Counted from the stretch's first letter, positions 1-9,854 are shown. The stretch is 64,000 nt of DNA from Lachnospiraceae bacterium (GCA_024694625.1 JAILJP010000032.1:16717-80716), one strand, 5' to 3'. Numbers and translations: made by a program. Notes: a model not told the origin generated them from the letters alone.

Positions 1-77
1 ATTACATGTATGCTAGGTACTGGCTATTTGTTTTGGTTTTATTAGTAAACTTTGAAAGGGGTAAAGACGTTGTAAAT

Positions 78-1163
78 ATGCCTATTTTAGATTTGCCGTA
101 TGAGTATGACTTATCATCTATTGAGAAAAATGGTTTATCAAATGCGGAAATCATTTTCATTAACAAGGTGTTTGGGATAGAAGCAAAGGGTATTTTGTCA
201 TCGAAGCGGCTTAAAAAGAAGGATTATTATACAACGACAGAGATTCTTCCTGCGTTGGCATATGCAATATATATTTGCAATACTCATGCTAAGGAAATGG
301 GAGCCTTAAATCTGTTTGACGCAAGAAAGGGGTATTCTTCAGAACGAATTTTAAATAAGTTAGGACCGGAGTTTGAGGGAATCAACTCTAGAACTTTAAA
401 TTATACATTAGCGTATTATTTTGAAAAAACTGGGGATCAAGCAACTCAATATAGAAAGGATGTGTACCGCTATTTATCAATATTGAGAGGACATATGATG
501 GAGACGCCGATGTCTATTTCAGCTGTAACTGCCTGTTACATTAAATCGTTGGCAGAAAATGACAATGTTGAAGAAATGGCGCGTGGAATAATAGAAAAAG
601 GACCTTTTGGGTGGATGTATATAGCATTGCTTAACGCAGCTGAGTGCTTACCGAATAATACGAACATGGAGGTACAGGCGGTAGTAAATGCACGAGATAT
701 TTTTCGCCCTTCGGATGCTGAACAGATTTCCAAGTTTTATTTAAACATTGATAAAGAACGCGAAGAGTGTCTTTTAGAATTGAAAAAATACAATAAAAGC
801 ATAATTCAAGATTTTATTGCAAACTTAGGGAAAATAGGAACGTTTCGTGACGAAAGCCGATTTCCTTGTTTGTTTGCAAATGCGTGTCCTCATAAAGAAA
901 AACAGTGCAGGTATTGCGAGTTTAGTGTTAAAACGTTGCTGGCAATGGAGACGTATGAAGACGAACTTAAAAAAATAGTAAAGCAGCTAAAGGAAACAGG
1001 CAACGATGTTGTTAGAAAGAAAAATCTTTATTTGTTTACTATTATTCTTAATGTTTTTAATGACTTTCAAAAGATGTATGGAAAAGATGTGCTAGAAGCC
1101 CTGATTGATGTAGATGAATTACATGATTTGGTTCGCTTAGTTGATTCACTTGAAAAGGAGTAA
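78..1163 (+). CDS. Hypothetical protein, first gene of a recombinase operon; C-terminal Cys cluster (CLFANACPHKEKQCRYC)
   Basis: ORF 6..1163; start at 78 (MPILDLPYEY) more plausible than 6; 2 nt before the next recombinase gene. Confidence 0.55.
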   Translation: MPILDLPYEYDLSSIEKNGLSNAEIIFINKVFGIEAKGILSSKRLKKKDYYTTTEILPALAYAIYICNTHAKEMGALNLFDARKGYSSERILNKLGPEFEGINSRTLNYTLAYYFEKTGDQATQYRKDVYRYLSILRGHMMETPMSISAVTACYIKSLAENDNVEEMARGIIEKGPFGWMYIALLNAAECLPNNTNMEVQAVVNARDIFRPSDAEQISKFYLNIDKEREECLLELKKYNKSIIQDFIANLGKIGTFRDESRFPCLFANACPHKEKQCRYCEFSVKTLLAMETYEDELKKIVKQLKETGNDVVRKKNLYLFTIILNVFNDFQKMYGKDVLEALIDVDELHDLVRLVDSLEKE

Positions 1164-1165
1164 GT

Positions 1166-2731
1166 ATGGTTGGAGCATTACGACAGGAAACTGTTATAGA
1201 GAACGGTAGAAAAACATCAGCAGTTCTTGAAAAAAATATCACAATCGATACGTATTCAGAATTTGAGTATTTGCAAAAGTTTAAGGAACTTAAACGAAAA
1301 GGCATTTTGGTTAATTGTGAGTTTGCTGATAATGTGTGGAATATCAAGGAAGAACTAAAAGATGTGGTACACCATCCAAGTTTTTTTGATGGCAATAATG
1401 TGCCTTTGAAGTATTATTCAATACTGTTGCTTGAGAATAATAGTTCTGCAAATGTTGCAAAGGCTGTGCGTTTTATTTCGCAGATCATCTTGGTCACAGA
1501 TGGGCTTACGGAGGATTGGGAGCTTAAGGATGGACAATATAATGTCACACCACATATGATTTCTCTGGTGCAGGGATACTTTGATTATGTTGGAATAGAA
1601 AAGAGAGTAGCAAGGCAGTATATAGAACCATTAAAGGAAATATGTGATTATTCAAGCCAATGCAGAAAACTTCCGATATTGGAAAGCTTGATTAAGTTTA
1701 ATTTGATAATTGAGGGATTTGAAAAGGAGATGACGAATAAAGATTTCAGATTCCTGCCAGTTGTATTGTGGTGGAAGCTGACGATGGTTATTCCTATGCG
1801 TCCTGTTGAGTTTTATACAATCAAACGAGAGTCAATATATACAAGCGATGGTAAGTATTATATCCGTGTTAACAGGTCGAAAAAAAGCGATCCGGATGAT
1901 GAAAAAAAACATGTGGTGCCTTTAATAAGCGAATTTGAAATTTCAAAGGAATTATATGATTTGTTCCTTCGATATATTGAGAAGTACATACCGGGAGAAG
2001 AAGATTATCTGTTTAATGTGAATACTATGGCTAGGACGAGCGTGAGAAATAAACGAGACTTTGTTGGGAGAAGTTTGTACGACTCTCTGTTAAATAGTTT
2101 TTTTGATGAAATAGTGATTCAAAGATTCGGATATACAGTTGTTGAAAAAGAAAAGAAGCAAACGCTCGAAGAGAATGAAATAGAGTTTATAAATTATGGA
2201 GATACAAGACACTTTGCATTTTTAAACTTGATTCTATCTGGATATAATCCGTACGATATTGCACAGCTTGGCGGTCATCGTAACTTAAGTGAGCAGATGA
2301 GCTATTATGGTGGAGCGAAGCCGTTTTGTAGCTCGTATGCATATGTTTTGGCAACTGGAATCGTTGATAAATTACCTAGGGACATCAGTTTTGGCCAACA
2401 GCGTATGATAGAACATAGAAAGAGTTTATTATTGGATAAAGCAGATGCGCGAAAGTTAAATAAGGGTTATTGCTTATCGAAGAATTTCCCTTTTGAGTGT
2501 GTTGGGATTGATTGTGCAAAGGGAAAATGTGAGTATTTCAGACACGATAATGATGAAGACATTGAGCGCGATATGGAGGAAGTTGAGAAAGATATAGAGA
2601 AAAACGTTAGTTTTTTGAAATCGATCGTATATACGGAACCAATGGACTCGATATCTCGTCAAGAAACGGTTGCAGATACGAATGAAAAAATAGTTCAATT
2701 GTCACGACTGATTCGGGAAAGAAGAGGTTAA
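1166..2731 (+). CDS. Tyrosine recombinase/integrase (Tn554 TnpB-like)
   Basis: Motifs MRPVEF, RVNRSKK, GDTRHFAFLNLILSGYNPYDIAQLGGHRNLSEQMSYYG match arm-R, K, RxxH/GGH and Y boxes; C-terminal Cys cluster. Confidence 0.85.
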   Translation: MVGALRQETVIENGRKTSAVLEKNITIDTYSEFEYLQKFKELKRKGILVNCEFADNVWNIKEELKDVVHHPSFFDGNNVPLKYYSILLLENNSSANVAKAVRFISQIILVTDGLTEDWELKDGQYNVTPHMISLVQGYFDYVGIEKRVARQYIEPLKEICDYSSQCRKLPILESLIKFNLIIEGFEKEMTNKDFRFLPVVLWWKLTMVIPMRPVEFYTIKRESIYTSDGKYYIRVNRSKKSDPDDEKKHVVPLISEFEISKELYDLFLRYIEKYIPGEEDYLFNVNTMARTSVRNKRDFVGRSLYDSLLNSFFDEIVIQRFGYTVVEKEKKQTLEENEIEFINYGDTRHFAFLNLILSGYNPYDIAQLGGHRNLSEQMSYYGGAKPFCSSYAYVLATGIVDKLPRDISFGQQRMIEHRKSLLLDKADARKLNKGYCLSKNFPFECVGIDCAKGKCEYFRHDNDEDIERDMEEVEKDIEKNVSFLKSIVYTEPMDSISRQETVADTNEKIVQLSRLIRERRG

Positions 2732-2735
2732 TAAT

Positions 2736-3290
2736 ATGGCGAGAAATTTTAAATACACAGAAGACCAAATAGTAGAGTTCGTAAAGAAGTATGTAAAAGA
2801 ACATATTGACGAAAAGTTAAAATTTGACACACTTTATGAGGCGTTGGGGATATCGCGCTCTGCGGCTTACAGGGAACCATATTATACGATTCTAAAAAAT
2901 GAAATTGCTAAATACAATTATGCTCCGGCAAGGATTGCTGCAAAGGTCAAAAAAATGTCGGCGCTGTCTGAAGTCATAGACAAATGTAATGATAACCCTA
3001 ACTTGTTGAAAAAAGAGCTAATAAGTATGGGTGAGCTACTTAAACAACAGGAGAATAATCATAGAGATTACGTTGAAGAGATTGAAAAGCGATTGGAAAA
3101 GCTGAAAGCCGAAAATGAATCTTTAAGTGATGATTTGAGAAGAAAGAACGATGAATTTAATATTTTGTTGGATAAGTATAATTATTACGTATCAGGCAAA
3201 GAATCAATGGCTAATTTGAAGGATAATTCTAAAAAAACAAAACGAACAACATTTGAAGACCAGTTTAGGGAGCTTTTTGGTGATGCGTGA
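2736..3290 (+). CDS. TnpC-like/DUF6262-type DNA-binding accessory protein with coiled coil
   Basis: N-terminal HTH-like segment (ALGISRSAAYREP) then coiled coil; directly after the tyrosine recombinase as in Tn554-type elements. Confidence 0.6.
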   Translation: MARNFKYTEDQIVEFVKKYVKEHIDEKLKFDTLYEALGISRSAAYREPYYTILKNEIAKYNYAPARIAAKVKKMSALSEVIDKCNDNPNLLKKELISMGELLKQQENNHRDYVEEIEKRLEKLKAENESLSDDLRRKNDEFNILLDKYNYYVSGKESMANLKDNSKKTKRTTFEDQFRELFGDA

Positions 3291-4440
3291 ATTAATATAT
3301 GCCGTGTTAGCGAATACATTAGATGATATTGAACCTTATGATGTAGTTCATCGGGAAAGAAACCAAATATATCTGCCGGAGCAGGATGTTATTATTTCTT
3401 TCTGCAACGACATTACAAAGAAGTACCCATCGGATAAAGCTGTTATAGTTCATTCTGAAGACGAAGCTCCAAATCTGACATATTTGAATTATTATCCGAA
3501 AGAGATTTCTTTTGAGGAAGCATGTAGAATAGTAAAGTCGATATTTGAAGAGTTTGGTTTAATGACTGAGGTGTGTACGGATTCTATTGTGCTACCAAAA
3601 GTGAAAGAACGATACAATGAAGCTGTTGATAAGATGGATAAACGCTATAGGGAAAGAATAATTGAGAAGTTAGTATCCGCTGATGATTGCTTTTATCCGC
3701 CAGAAGAAGATTTCCTGAAAAATTGGTTTGAAATGCAGCCTCGTTACTACTCAATCGAATACGATTATAATGGGCAAAAAGTAATTGTGGTAAATGATAC
3801 TGTATATGGTGGTTGGGGGTATTATTTTTCTGCTGCATCAAAATATTTGGCTATAACAGGAAAAAGTGAAATCACACAGCGGGATGTGTGGAGGGATTTA
3901 AAACTTGGTTTTTGGATAGCTGATCAAAGGAATGCTTTTCGCGGAGTTGGAGGCCATGCGTCTTCGGAGAGATTGCAATTGCTGAATACAATCAATTTTA
4001 AATTAAATGTGTTTGAGGATGCATTTGAACAGAACATGACGAGGCTAGCTGAATATAAAAGAGAAAACGGGCATTGTAATCCGGAAAAACGCGAGGTGTA
4101 TAGGGGGTGGAATATCGGGTATTTTTGCCAGAAAGCAAGAGTGGATTACAAAAAAGGTTCAATGGCGCAGGAGCGAGTGCAAAGATTTGATGCGATGGGC
4201 TTTGATTGGGATCCCTTGGAGACAGAGTGGAATCGTCGGCTGGAGCAATACAAGAGATATATTGCTGAAAATAACGGTAAAGCGTATATAGCCAGACGTA
4301 CAAAGTATGAAGGTGAAAATCTTGGCGCGTGGGTCGAAACACAGCGAAAATGGTATGCGGCAGGAAAGATGAGTGAAGATCGATATCATGCGTTAAAAAA
4401 GATTGCGCCGAGTTTTGAAACAAATCCGCAAGATTCGTAA
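3283..4440 (+). CDS. Helicase-associated (HA) repeat protein
   Basis: Two tandem HA-like units (WNIGYFCQKARVDYKKGSMAQERVQRFDAMGFDWDP; LGAWVETQRKWYAAGKMSEDRYHAL); start overlaps the TnpC-like stop by 8 bp. Confidence 0.65.
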   Translation: MRELIYAVLANTLDDIEPYDVVHRERNQIYLPEQDVIISFCNDITKKYPSDKAVIVHSEDEAPNLTYLNYYPKEISFEEACRIVKSIFEEFGLMTEVCTDSIVLPKVKERYNEAVDKMDKRYRERIIEKLVSADDCFYPPEEDFLKNWFEMQPRYYSIEYDYNGQKVIVVNDTVYGGWGYYFSAASKYLAITGKSEITQRDVWRDLKLGFWIADQRNAFRGVGGHASSERLQLLNTINFKLNVFEDAFEQNMTRLAEYKRENGHCNPEKREVYRGWNIGYFCQKARVDYKKGSMAQERVQRFDAMGFDWDPLETEWNRRLEQYKRYIAENNGKAYIARRTKYEGENLGAWVETQRKWYAAGKMSEDRYHALKKIAPSFETNPQDS

Positions 4441-4581
4441 CCTGTAGTTATAGATGAAGTCATAATGTGATATTATTCTATTGATGAATAGTGTGACAGA
4501 TTCTATGCAACAAACATAAAATCTTGGTTGCAAAAATAGATAATATAAGAAACTAGCTTGGCAATTAGAAGGGGGAGTCAA

Positions 4582-4884
4582 GTGAGCGTGCTAAATAAGA
4601 AACAGATGTCCGAAGAGGATATCAAGTTAAATTACATCACACCAGCGTTACAATCTAGATGGTCTGAACATATTACGATGGAGACAAAGGTTAAGCTTGC
4701 CAATGAAGATCGCAAGAAGAAAGTCTTTGATTACAATATGTTTGAGTGGACATATCCCGGCGGTCTTGCTACGAATGCCCATAGGAAGTATATAAACCGG
4801 ATGCAGGAAATGCGAGAGGATAACGAGTGTTTTAAGAAGGAAATGGAACAGGTTGAGAATAGTGAACAAGACGGGGAGCAATAA
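4582..4884 (+). CDS. Small protein whose N-terminus resembles type I restriction HsdR N-terminus (LNKKQMSEEDIKLNYITPAL); possible fragment
   Basis: GTG start after GGGGGAG SD; N-terminal similarity only, remainder unlike HsdR. Confidence 0.45.
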   Translation: MSVLNKKQMSEEDIKLNYITPALQSRWSEHITMETKVKLANEDRKKKVFDYNMFEWTYPGGLATNAHRKYINRMQEMREDNECFKKEMEQVENSEQDGEQ

Positions 4885-4885
4885 T

Positions 4886-6745
4886 ATGGGAGAAGTCGTA
4901 CGGGGTTCGAGATCAAAAAAAACGCATGAGCAATTCTTGAATGAGATAGGTATCATTAATCCCAATATTGAAATTATAGAGAAGTACAAGGGGTGTAAAG
5001 AGAAACTTGAAGTAAAGTGTCTAATATGTGGTAATGTTTGGCGTGCTGCACCTTCAAAACTACTTATAGGTAGAGGGTGCCCAAAATGCGGTAGAAAAAA
5101 AGCTGCAGAGGCAAGAAGAAATTCGTTTGACAAAGTGCAAAAGAAATTGCACGAGATTAATCCTAATATAGAAATAACAGGTGAATATGTTTCTGTAGAT
5201 AACCCCATCGATTGTAAATGTTTGAAATGTGGTTTTATCTGGAAACCAACATTATCAAATTTGTATGCAGGGAAGGGGTGTCCGAAATGTTCTGGAAGAT
5301 ATCAACGAACACACGAGGAATTTGTCAATGAGTTGCACGATATCAGCCCTAATATAGAAGTAATTAGTACCTTTATAAATACGTCAACAAAAGTGAGATG
5401 TCGTTGTTTAGAGTGTGGATATATTTGGGAAAGCGTTCCTAGTAGTTTGCTAAGTGGGACAGGATGTCGTAATTGCGCAGTAAATCGAAATACAGGGACT
5501 AATCGGGTACATGACGATGTTCGAGTTTTCATCTATTCACCGGAAACTTTTATTGATGAAATATATAAAGATAACAAGAATTCAACCATTACACTTCTGG
5601 ATAAATATGTTGATTCTACAACAAAAATAAAATGTAAATGCGAATTGTGCGGGTACGAATGGTTAGCAATGCCTTATGTTCTAAAGAAAGGGACAGGATG
5701 CCCGCAGTGTAATCAACGGAGAAAGACAGATGACTATTTTAGAAAACAGGTAAGGGATAATGGTTTTGAGATTGATATCTTGGGAGAGTATAAGGGCGCT
5801 CACTCAAAAATAAAATGTCGTTGTCAAAATTGTGGCTATATTTTTGAAGCTACAGCCCATAGCATTCTACAAGGGCACGGGTGTCCCGAATGTAGTCGTA
5901 AAAAGTTGGGAGATATTAAGAGAAAAACGCAAGACCAATTTGTCGACGAGTTAGCAAAAACACAACCCGATATATTAGTTACAGGTAAGTATAAAGGAAA
6001 TAATACTCCTGTAAAATGTAAATGCCTGAATTGTAAATATATATGGTCTCCTAGACCAGCAGATTTGCTTGCTGGAAAAGGCTGTCCAGAATGCAATGGG
6101 AGAAATGGTACATCTTTTACCGAACAACTGATTTCTCTTGCATTTGAGAATGCTCTTGGAGCAAATAAAGTTTTCAATAGATATAGAAATGCTATTGGTA
6201 TGGAATTAGATATATATATTCCGGATCTGAATTTGGCTATAGAACCAGGTTCTTGGTATTGGCATAAAGATAAGACTCAAAGAGATAATGAAAAAAAACG
6301 TTTATGTACTGATAAGGGGATACGGTTAATCACTATCTATGATTCTGTCGATTTAGATGCCGGTATTCAGGAGGGTGATGATTGTTATGTATATTATCAC
6401 TCCCTGTCTGAGTCAAAGTACTATCCTGAATTAAAATCCCTGATTGTTGATTTGTTAGAACAATACGACTTAAACTGTGAAAATCTTGAGACCAATTTTG
6501 ACGAAATGGTTATATCGGCAAAACGGCGTTCGAGACGGAGGGGAACAAAGAAATTTATAAAAGAAATGGAACTTGTAAACCCTGATATTGAGATTCTAGG
6601 GGAATTTCAAAGAGTTCACGAGAAAATAGAATGCAAATGTCGGAAATGTGGATATATTTGGGAAACACCTCCTAGTAGTTTGTTAAGTGGGTCAGGATGC
6701 CCTAAATGCAATGGAGGTTATAAAAAACACATCAGGAATTCATAG
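4886..6745 (+). pseudogene. Zinc-ribbon repeat protein with embedded Vsr/PD-(D/E)XK-like endonuclease domain (5' part, frameshifted)
   Basis: Seven CxxC-x(n)-CxxC units (~60 aa each) plus SFTEQLISLAFENALG...ELDIYIPDLNLAIEPGSWYWHKDK...KGIRLITIYD; frame breaks in A6 at 6722-6727 and two further ribbons continue in -1 frame. Confidence 0.75.
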
Positions 6746-7140
6746 AGCAAATATCGATTATCAATCCTAATATAGAAGTAATTGGTGAATATACAGGAGA
6801 TGCAAATAAGATTTCCTGTAAGTGTCGCATATGTGGTAATAAGTGGTCACCAAACGCTTCATCTTTAATACAGGGGAGCGGTTGTCCGAAGTGTGCTGCC
6901 AAAAAGCTTGCAAAGTTGTTTGCGAGAACACAAACAGAATTTATAGAAGAGTTACGTAATATTAACCCCACTATAGAAGTACTAGGTGAGTATAAAAATG
7001 CACGAACTAAGATTCTATGTAAATGTAAAGTTTGTGGGAACGAATGGCAACCCATTCCAGATGTTTTAATCAATAGGGGTGGAGGATGTCCTGTATGCGC
7101 AAGAAAAAAAGCATGGGAAAAACGTAAATCTAGTAATTAG
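6727..7140 (+). pseudogene. 3' continuation of the zinc-ribbon repeat protein (ribbons 8 and 9) in the shifted frame
   Basis: -1 frame from 6727 reads THQEFIEQISIINPNIEVIGEY...GCPKC and TQTEFIEELRNINPTIEVLGEY...GCPVC. Confidence 0.75.
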
Positions 7141-7148
7141 CATTTGGT

Positions 7149-7186
7149 GGAGATGAATCAAGAGAGATTCATCTCCGCTATTTTTA
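7149..7186 (+). terminator. Rho-independent terminator downstream of the zinc-ribbon gene
   Basis: Perfect 11-bp stem GGAGATGAATC-aagaga-GATTCATCTCC followed by GCTATTTTTA. Confidence 0.65.
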
Positions 7187-7763
7187 TGTACTTGTAAACA
7201 GATGCCCGGGAACAATCCATAATGCGGGACATCTCGGATATGTTTATGCTTCCGGCTTTCTACATCTGATAGTACTTCCAAAACTTGTCAGGGAGAGTAT
7301 CCTTTGTTGTTACGGGTCTCCCAATCTGTTTACCTTTGGTGGCAGCATTCTTCATACCGGACTTGACTCTTTGTGAAATAATGTTACGTTCCATTTCAGC
7401 AAATACACCCCACATCTTAACCATTCCTTCTGTCATCGGATCCATTTCGCCTTTGGAGCAGTCAACACGGAAGGACCCACCGATATCAAGGATTAGTCTT
7501 TTGTCTTTGATGGTTTGAAGAATCTCGCACAGATGCTTTGTGGAACGAGTAAGCCTTGATACTTCTGTGGTGGCTATGGTATCTCCCTCGAATATGATAT
7601 CCATAAGTTTCATCAGTTCGGCACGGTCATCCTTGGTACCGGATTCATATTCCCAATAGATGTATTTGTCATCGGTAACGCCAAGGGTATACAACTCTCG
7701 TTTCTGGCGGTCAATGTCCTGACGTTCTTCATTTGTTGAGCAACGGGCATATCCATAAATCAT
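7158..7763 (-). pseudogene. Serine recombinase (resolvase/invertase family), interrupted by in-frame TAG at 7260-7262
   Basis: MIYGYARCSTNEERQDIDRQ..., VSRLTRS, EMERNIISQR motifs; HTH (KAGSINISEMSRIMDCSRASVYKYIKI) continues in frame after the TAG to TGA at 7158. Confidence 0.8.
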
Positions 7764-7768
7764 ATAGA

Positions 7769-8185
7769 TTACTCCTTATTAACTAATTTCTTGCATAATT
7801 TTAATATGAGTTCTTGAGATTCTTTATCTAGTTCTTTATATATACGTAAATATTCTTCTTCAAGCGAATTATCTGGGATTGTGTTATTTACGAAATCCGT
7901 TTTGTTGATTACTCTAAGTTTCATCTTTTCATAATCGATAGGATTTCCGAAAACAGAATCTTCATAATCCCAAAGAACTTCACCTTTATCTATTAATCCT
8001 TCTATTTCTTTCCATTCTGAATCAAGAATAACTTCTGATACTTTAGCAATACCTTCTTTAACGTGGGACTCATACCACATCTCTTTATACTTCTTTTTTT
8101 CAATATTAGTTACAAAAAGAAATGAATAACCAGTTGATAGAATACAATCAGTTCGATCTAATAACTTTTGAATAGATTTTCGCAT
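7769..8185 (-). CDS. Hypothetical protein
   Basis: 138 aa ORF 5 bp upstream of the recombinase, same strand. Confidence 0.5.
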   Translation of the reverse strand: MRKSIQKLLDRTDCILSTGYSFLFVTNIEKKKYKEMWYESHVKEGIAKVSEVILDSEWKEIEGLIDKGEVLWDYEDSVFGNPIDYEKMKLRVINKTDFVNNTIPDNSLEEEYLRIYKELDKESQELILKLCKKLVNKE

Positions 8186-8490
8186 TTAAGTCTCCTTCTA
8201 ATATAGATTGATAATGTAATGTTTAAGAAAAGGTAGTCTGATTTTCTTTTACAAAAATCAGCCCTTTTCTTATATATTTTTGATGGATTTCAAGTGTATA
8301 TGAAACCATCTGTTTTTGTATACACTATAGTTTTTGCAAAAAATGCGCAATGAATATAGGTATACAAAATGGGCGCTGGTTTTTGTGCATATATGCATTT
8401 GAGTTGTATATGGAAGGAATAACATAGATTTAGTTTAAAATTGAAACCTTAAATCCTTGATAGTATAATACAGTTCAAAAGGTGGTTTAT

Positions 8491-9807
8491 ATGAAAAAGA
8501 AAACGAATTTTAGAAAATTTATATATGGCTTATTGGTAGCAACACTTGTCCTTTGTGCTTTGCCAATGGTTAATACTTCTGTAGAAGCTGCATCTAAACC
8601 GAAGATTACTTCATTTACAGAGTCAAATGTAAACACTGGTACAAAAATGAAGGTTACATTTAAGGCTTCTGGCACTAAATCTTATAAGGTATGGGTATCT
8701 ACAAAGAAATCTTCCGGTTTCAAGAAAATATCTTACAAAAAGAAAGACACTGGAAAGAATGAAACCTATACAATTAAGAAATGTGGTTCAGCAAAGATTA
8801 AAGAGAATAAGACCTATTATGTCAAAGTAACGATTTATTCTAAAAAGAATTACAAGGGAACAAAGGTTACAAAAACATATAAAGTGTATTCAGCTCCTAC
8901 AACCGCAAAGCTATCTGTATCCAAAACCACAACTTCTGGAGCTACTATTAGTTGGAAGAAAGTGTCCGGAGCTACAAAGTACCAGGTGAAATTAAATGGC
9001 AAGACCTATACTCAAAAAGGATTGTCTAAGGCATATACCAACTTAGGTGCTAATACCAACTATACGGTAATGGTTCGCTCCTACAAGCAGATTAAGGTGA
9101 ACGGGAAGACCGTTAAACTCTATTCAGTATGGAAAACTATTGATTTTGCAACTGCAAAACAGACTACAACGGGAAACTCAACAACAACTCCCGTTGTGAA
9201 GACAGATGTAAATACTACTTACGGAGCTTGGCAGAACATCAAGTCTACTGCAACAGTAAGACAGTCTGCAGAGAACGAGAAAAGAACAGAAGATACGGAT
9301 GTATATAATGGAGTAAATATTCAAGTGTGTGAAAACTGTGGCAGAATATTTTGCGGAAATCAAGCTAGTAGTACACCAAATCATTGTGACGTATGCCACC
9401 CAATCGCTTATGGATTTGGATGTTACAAAATCGGCACTCTAACCACAGAGACCACGCCAGTTTACAACGTAACTACAGAGGATATGAGTGAAGCATATCG
9501 AACTGTAACAACTGTCACATACTATTCTGATGGTACGAGCAAGACTTCTTCTACCACACAAAGATATGTAGATGTGTATGGTACTACACTTCGCACCACA
9601 AGCACTTTGGCAGATGAATCCGAGTGGGAAGTGAACTACACGTATCGGATCAATCAATATTATGCGGAGTTGTTTGATTATGAGAATGGAGAGCCTATTG
9701 ATACAGGCGGCGGATATGGGCTATTCAAAATGAATGGAGATTGGTATTTTGGAAATTTATCTGATTACACCAAGTTCCCTAGCAATGATAATGTAATTCT
9801 CGAATAG
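8491..9807 (+). CDS. Secreted protein with Fn3-like domain and C-terminal CxxC...CxxC module
   Basis: Signal peptide (KKKTNFRKFIYGLLVATLVLCALPMVNTSVEAA), SKTTTSGATISWKKVSGATKYQVKL Fn3-like, VCENCGRIFCGN...HCDVCHP. Confidence 0.7.
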   Translation: MKKKTNFRKFIYGLLVATLVLCALPMVNTSVEAASKPKITSFTESNVNTGTKMKVTFKASGTKSYKVWVSTKKSSGFKKISYKKKDTGKNETYTIKKCGSAKIKENKTYYVKVTIYSKKNYKGTKVTKTYKVYSAPTTAKLSVSKTTTSGATISWKKVSGATKYQVKLNGKTYTQKGLSKAYTNLGANTNYTVMVRSYKQIKVNGKTVKLYSVWKTIDFATAKQTTTGNSTTTPVVKTDVNTTYGAWQNIKSTATVRQSAENEKRTEDTDVYNGVNIQVCENCGRIFCGNQASSTPNHCDVCHPIAYGFGCYKIGTLTTETTPVYNVTTEDMSEAYRTVTTVTYYSDGTSKTSSTTQRYVDVYGTTLRTTSTLADESEWEVNYTYRINQYYAELFDYENGEPIDTGGGYGLFKMNGDWYFGNLSDYTKFPSNDNVILE

Positions 9808-9854
9808 GAGAGAATATTTGTTGCAATTATGTCGCATCGTGCTATAATGAACAT

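Noticed and set aside
536-733. Antisense ORF inside the first gene, and many similar short antisense ORFs across the window (e.g. 4648-5208, 18774-19331, 44093-region frames)
   Set aside because: They lie opposite well-supported coding sequences, lack SD signals and have compositionally biased translations.
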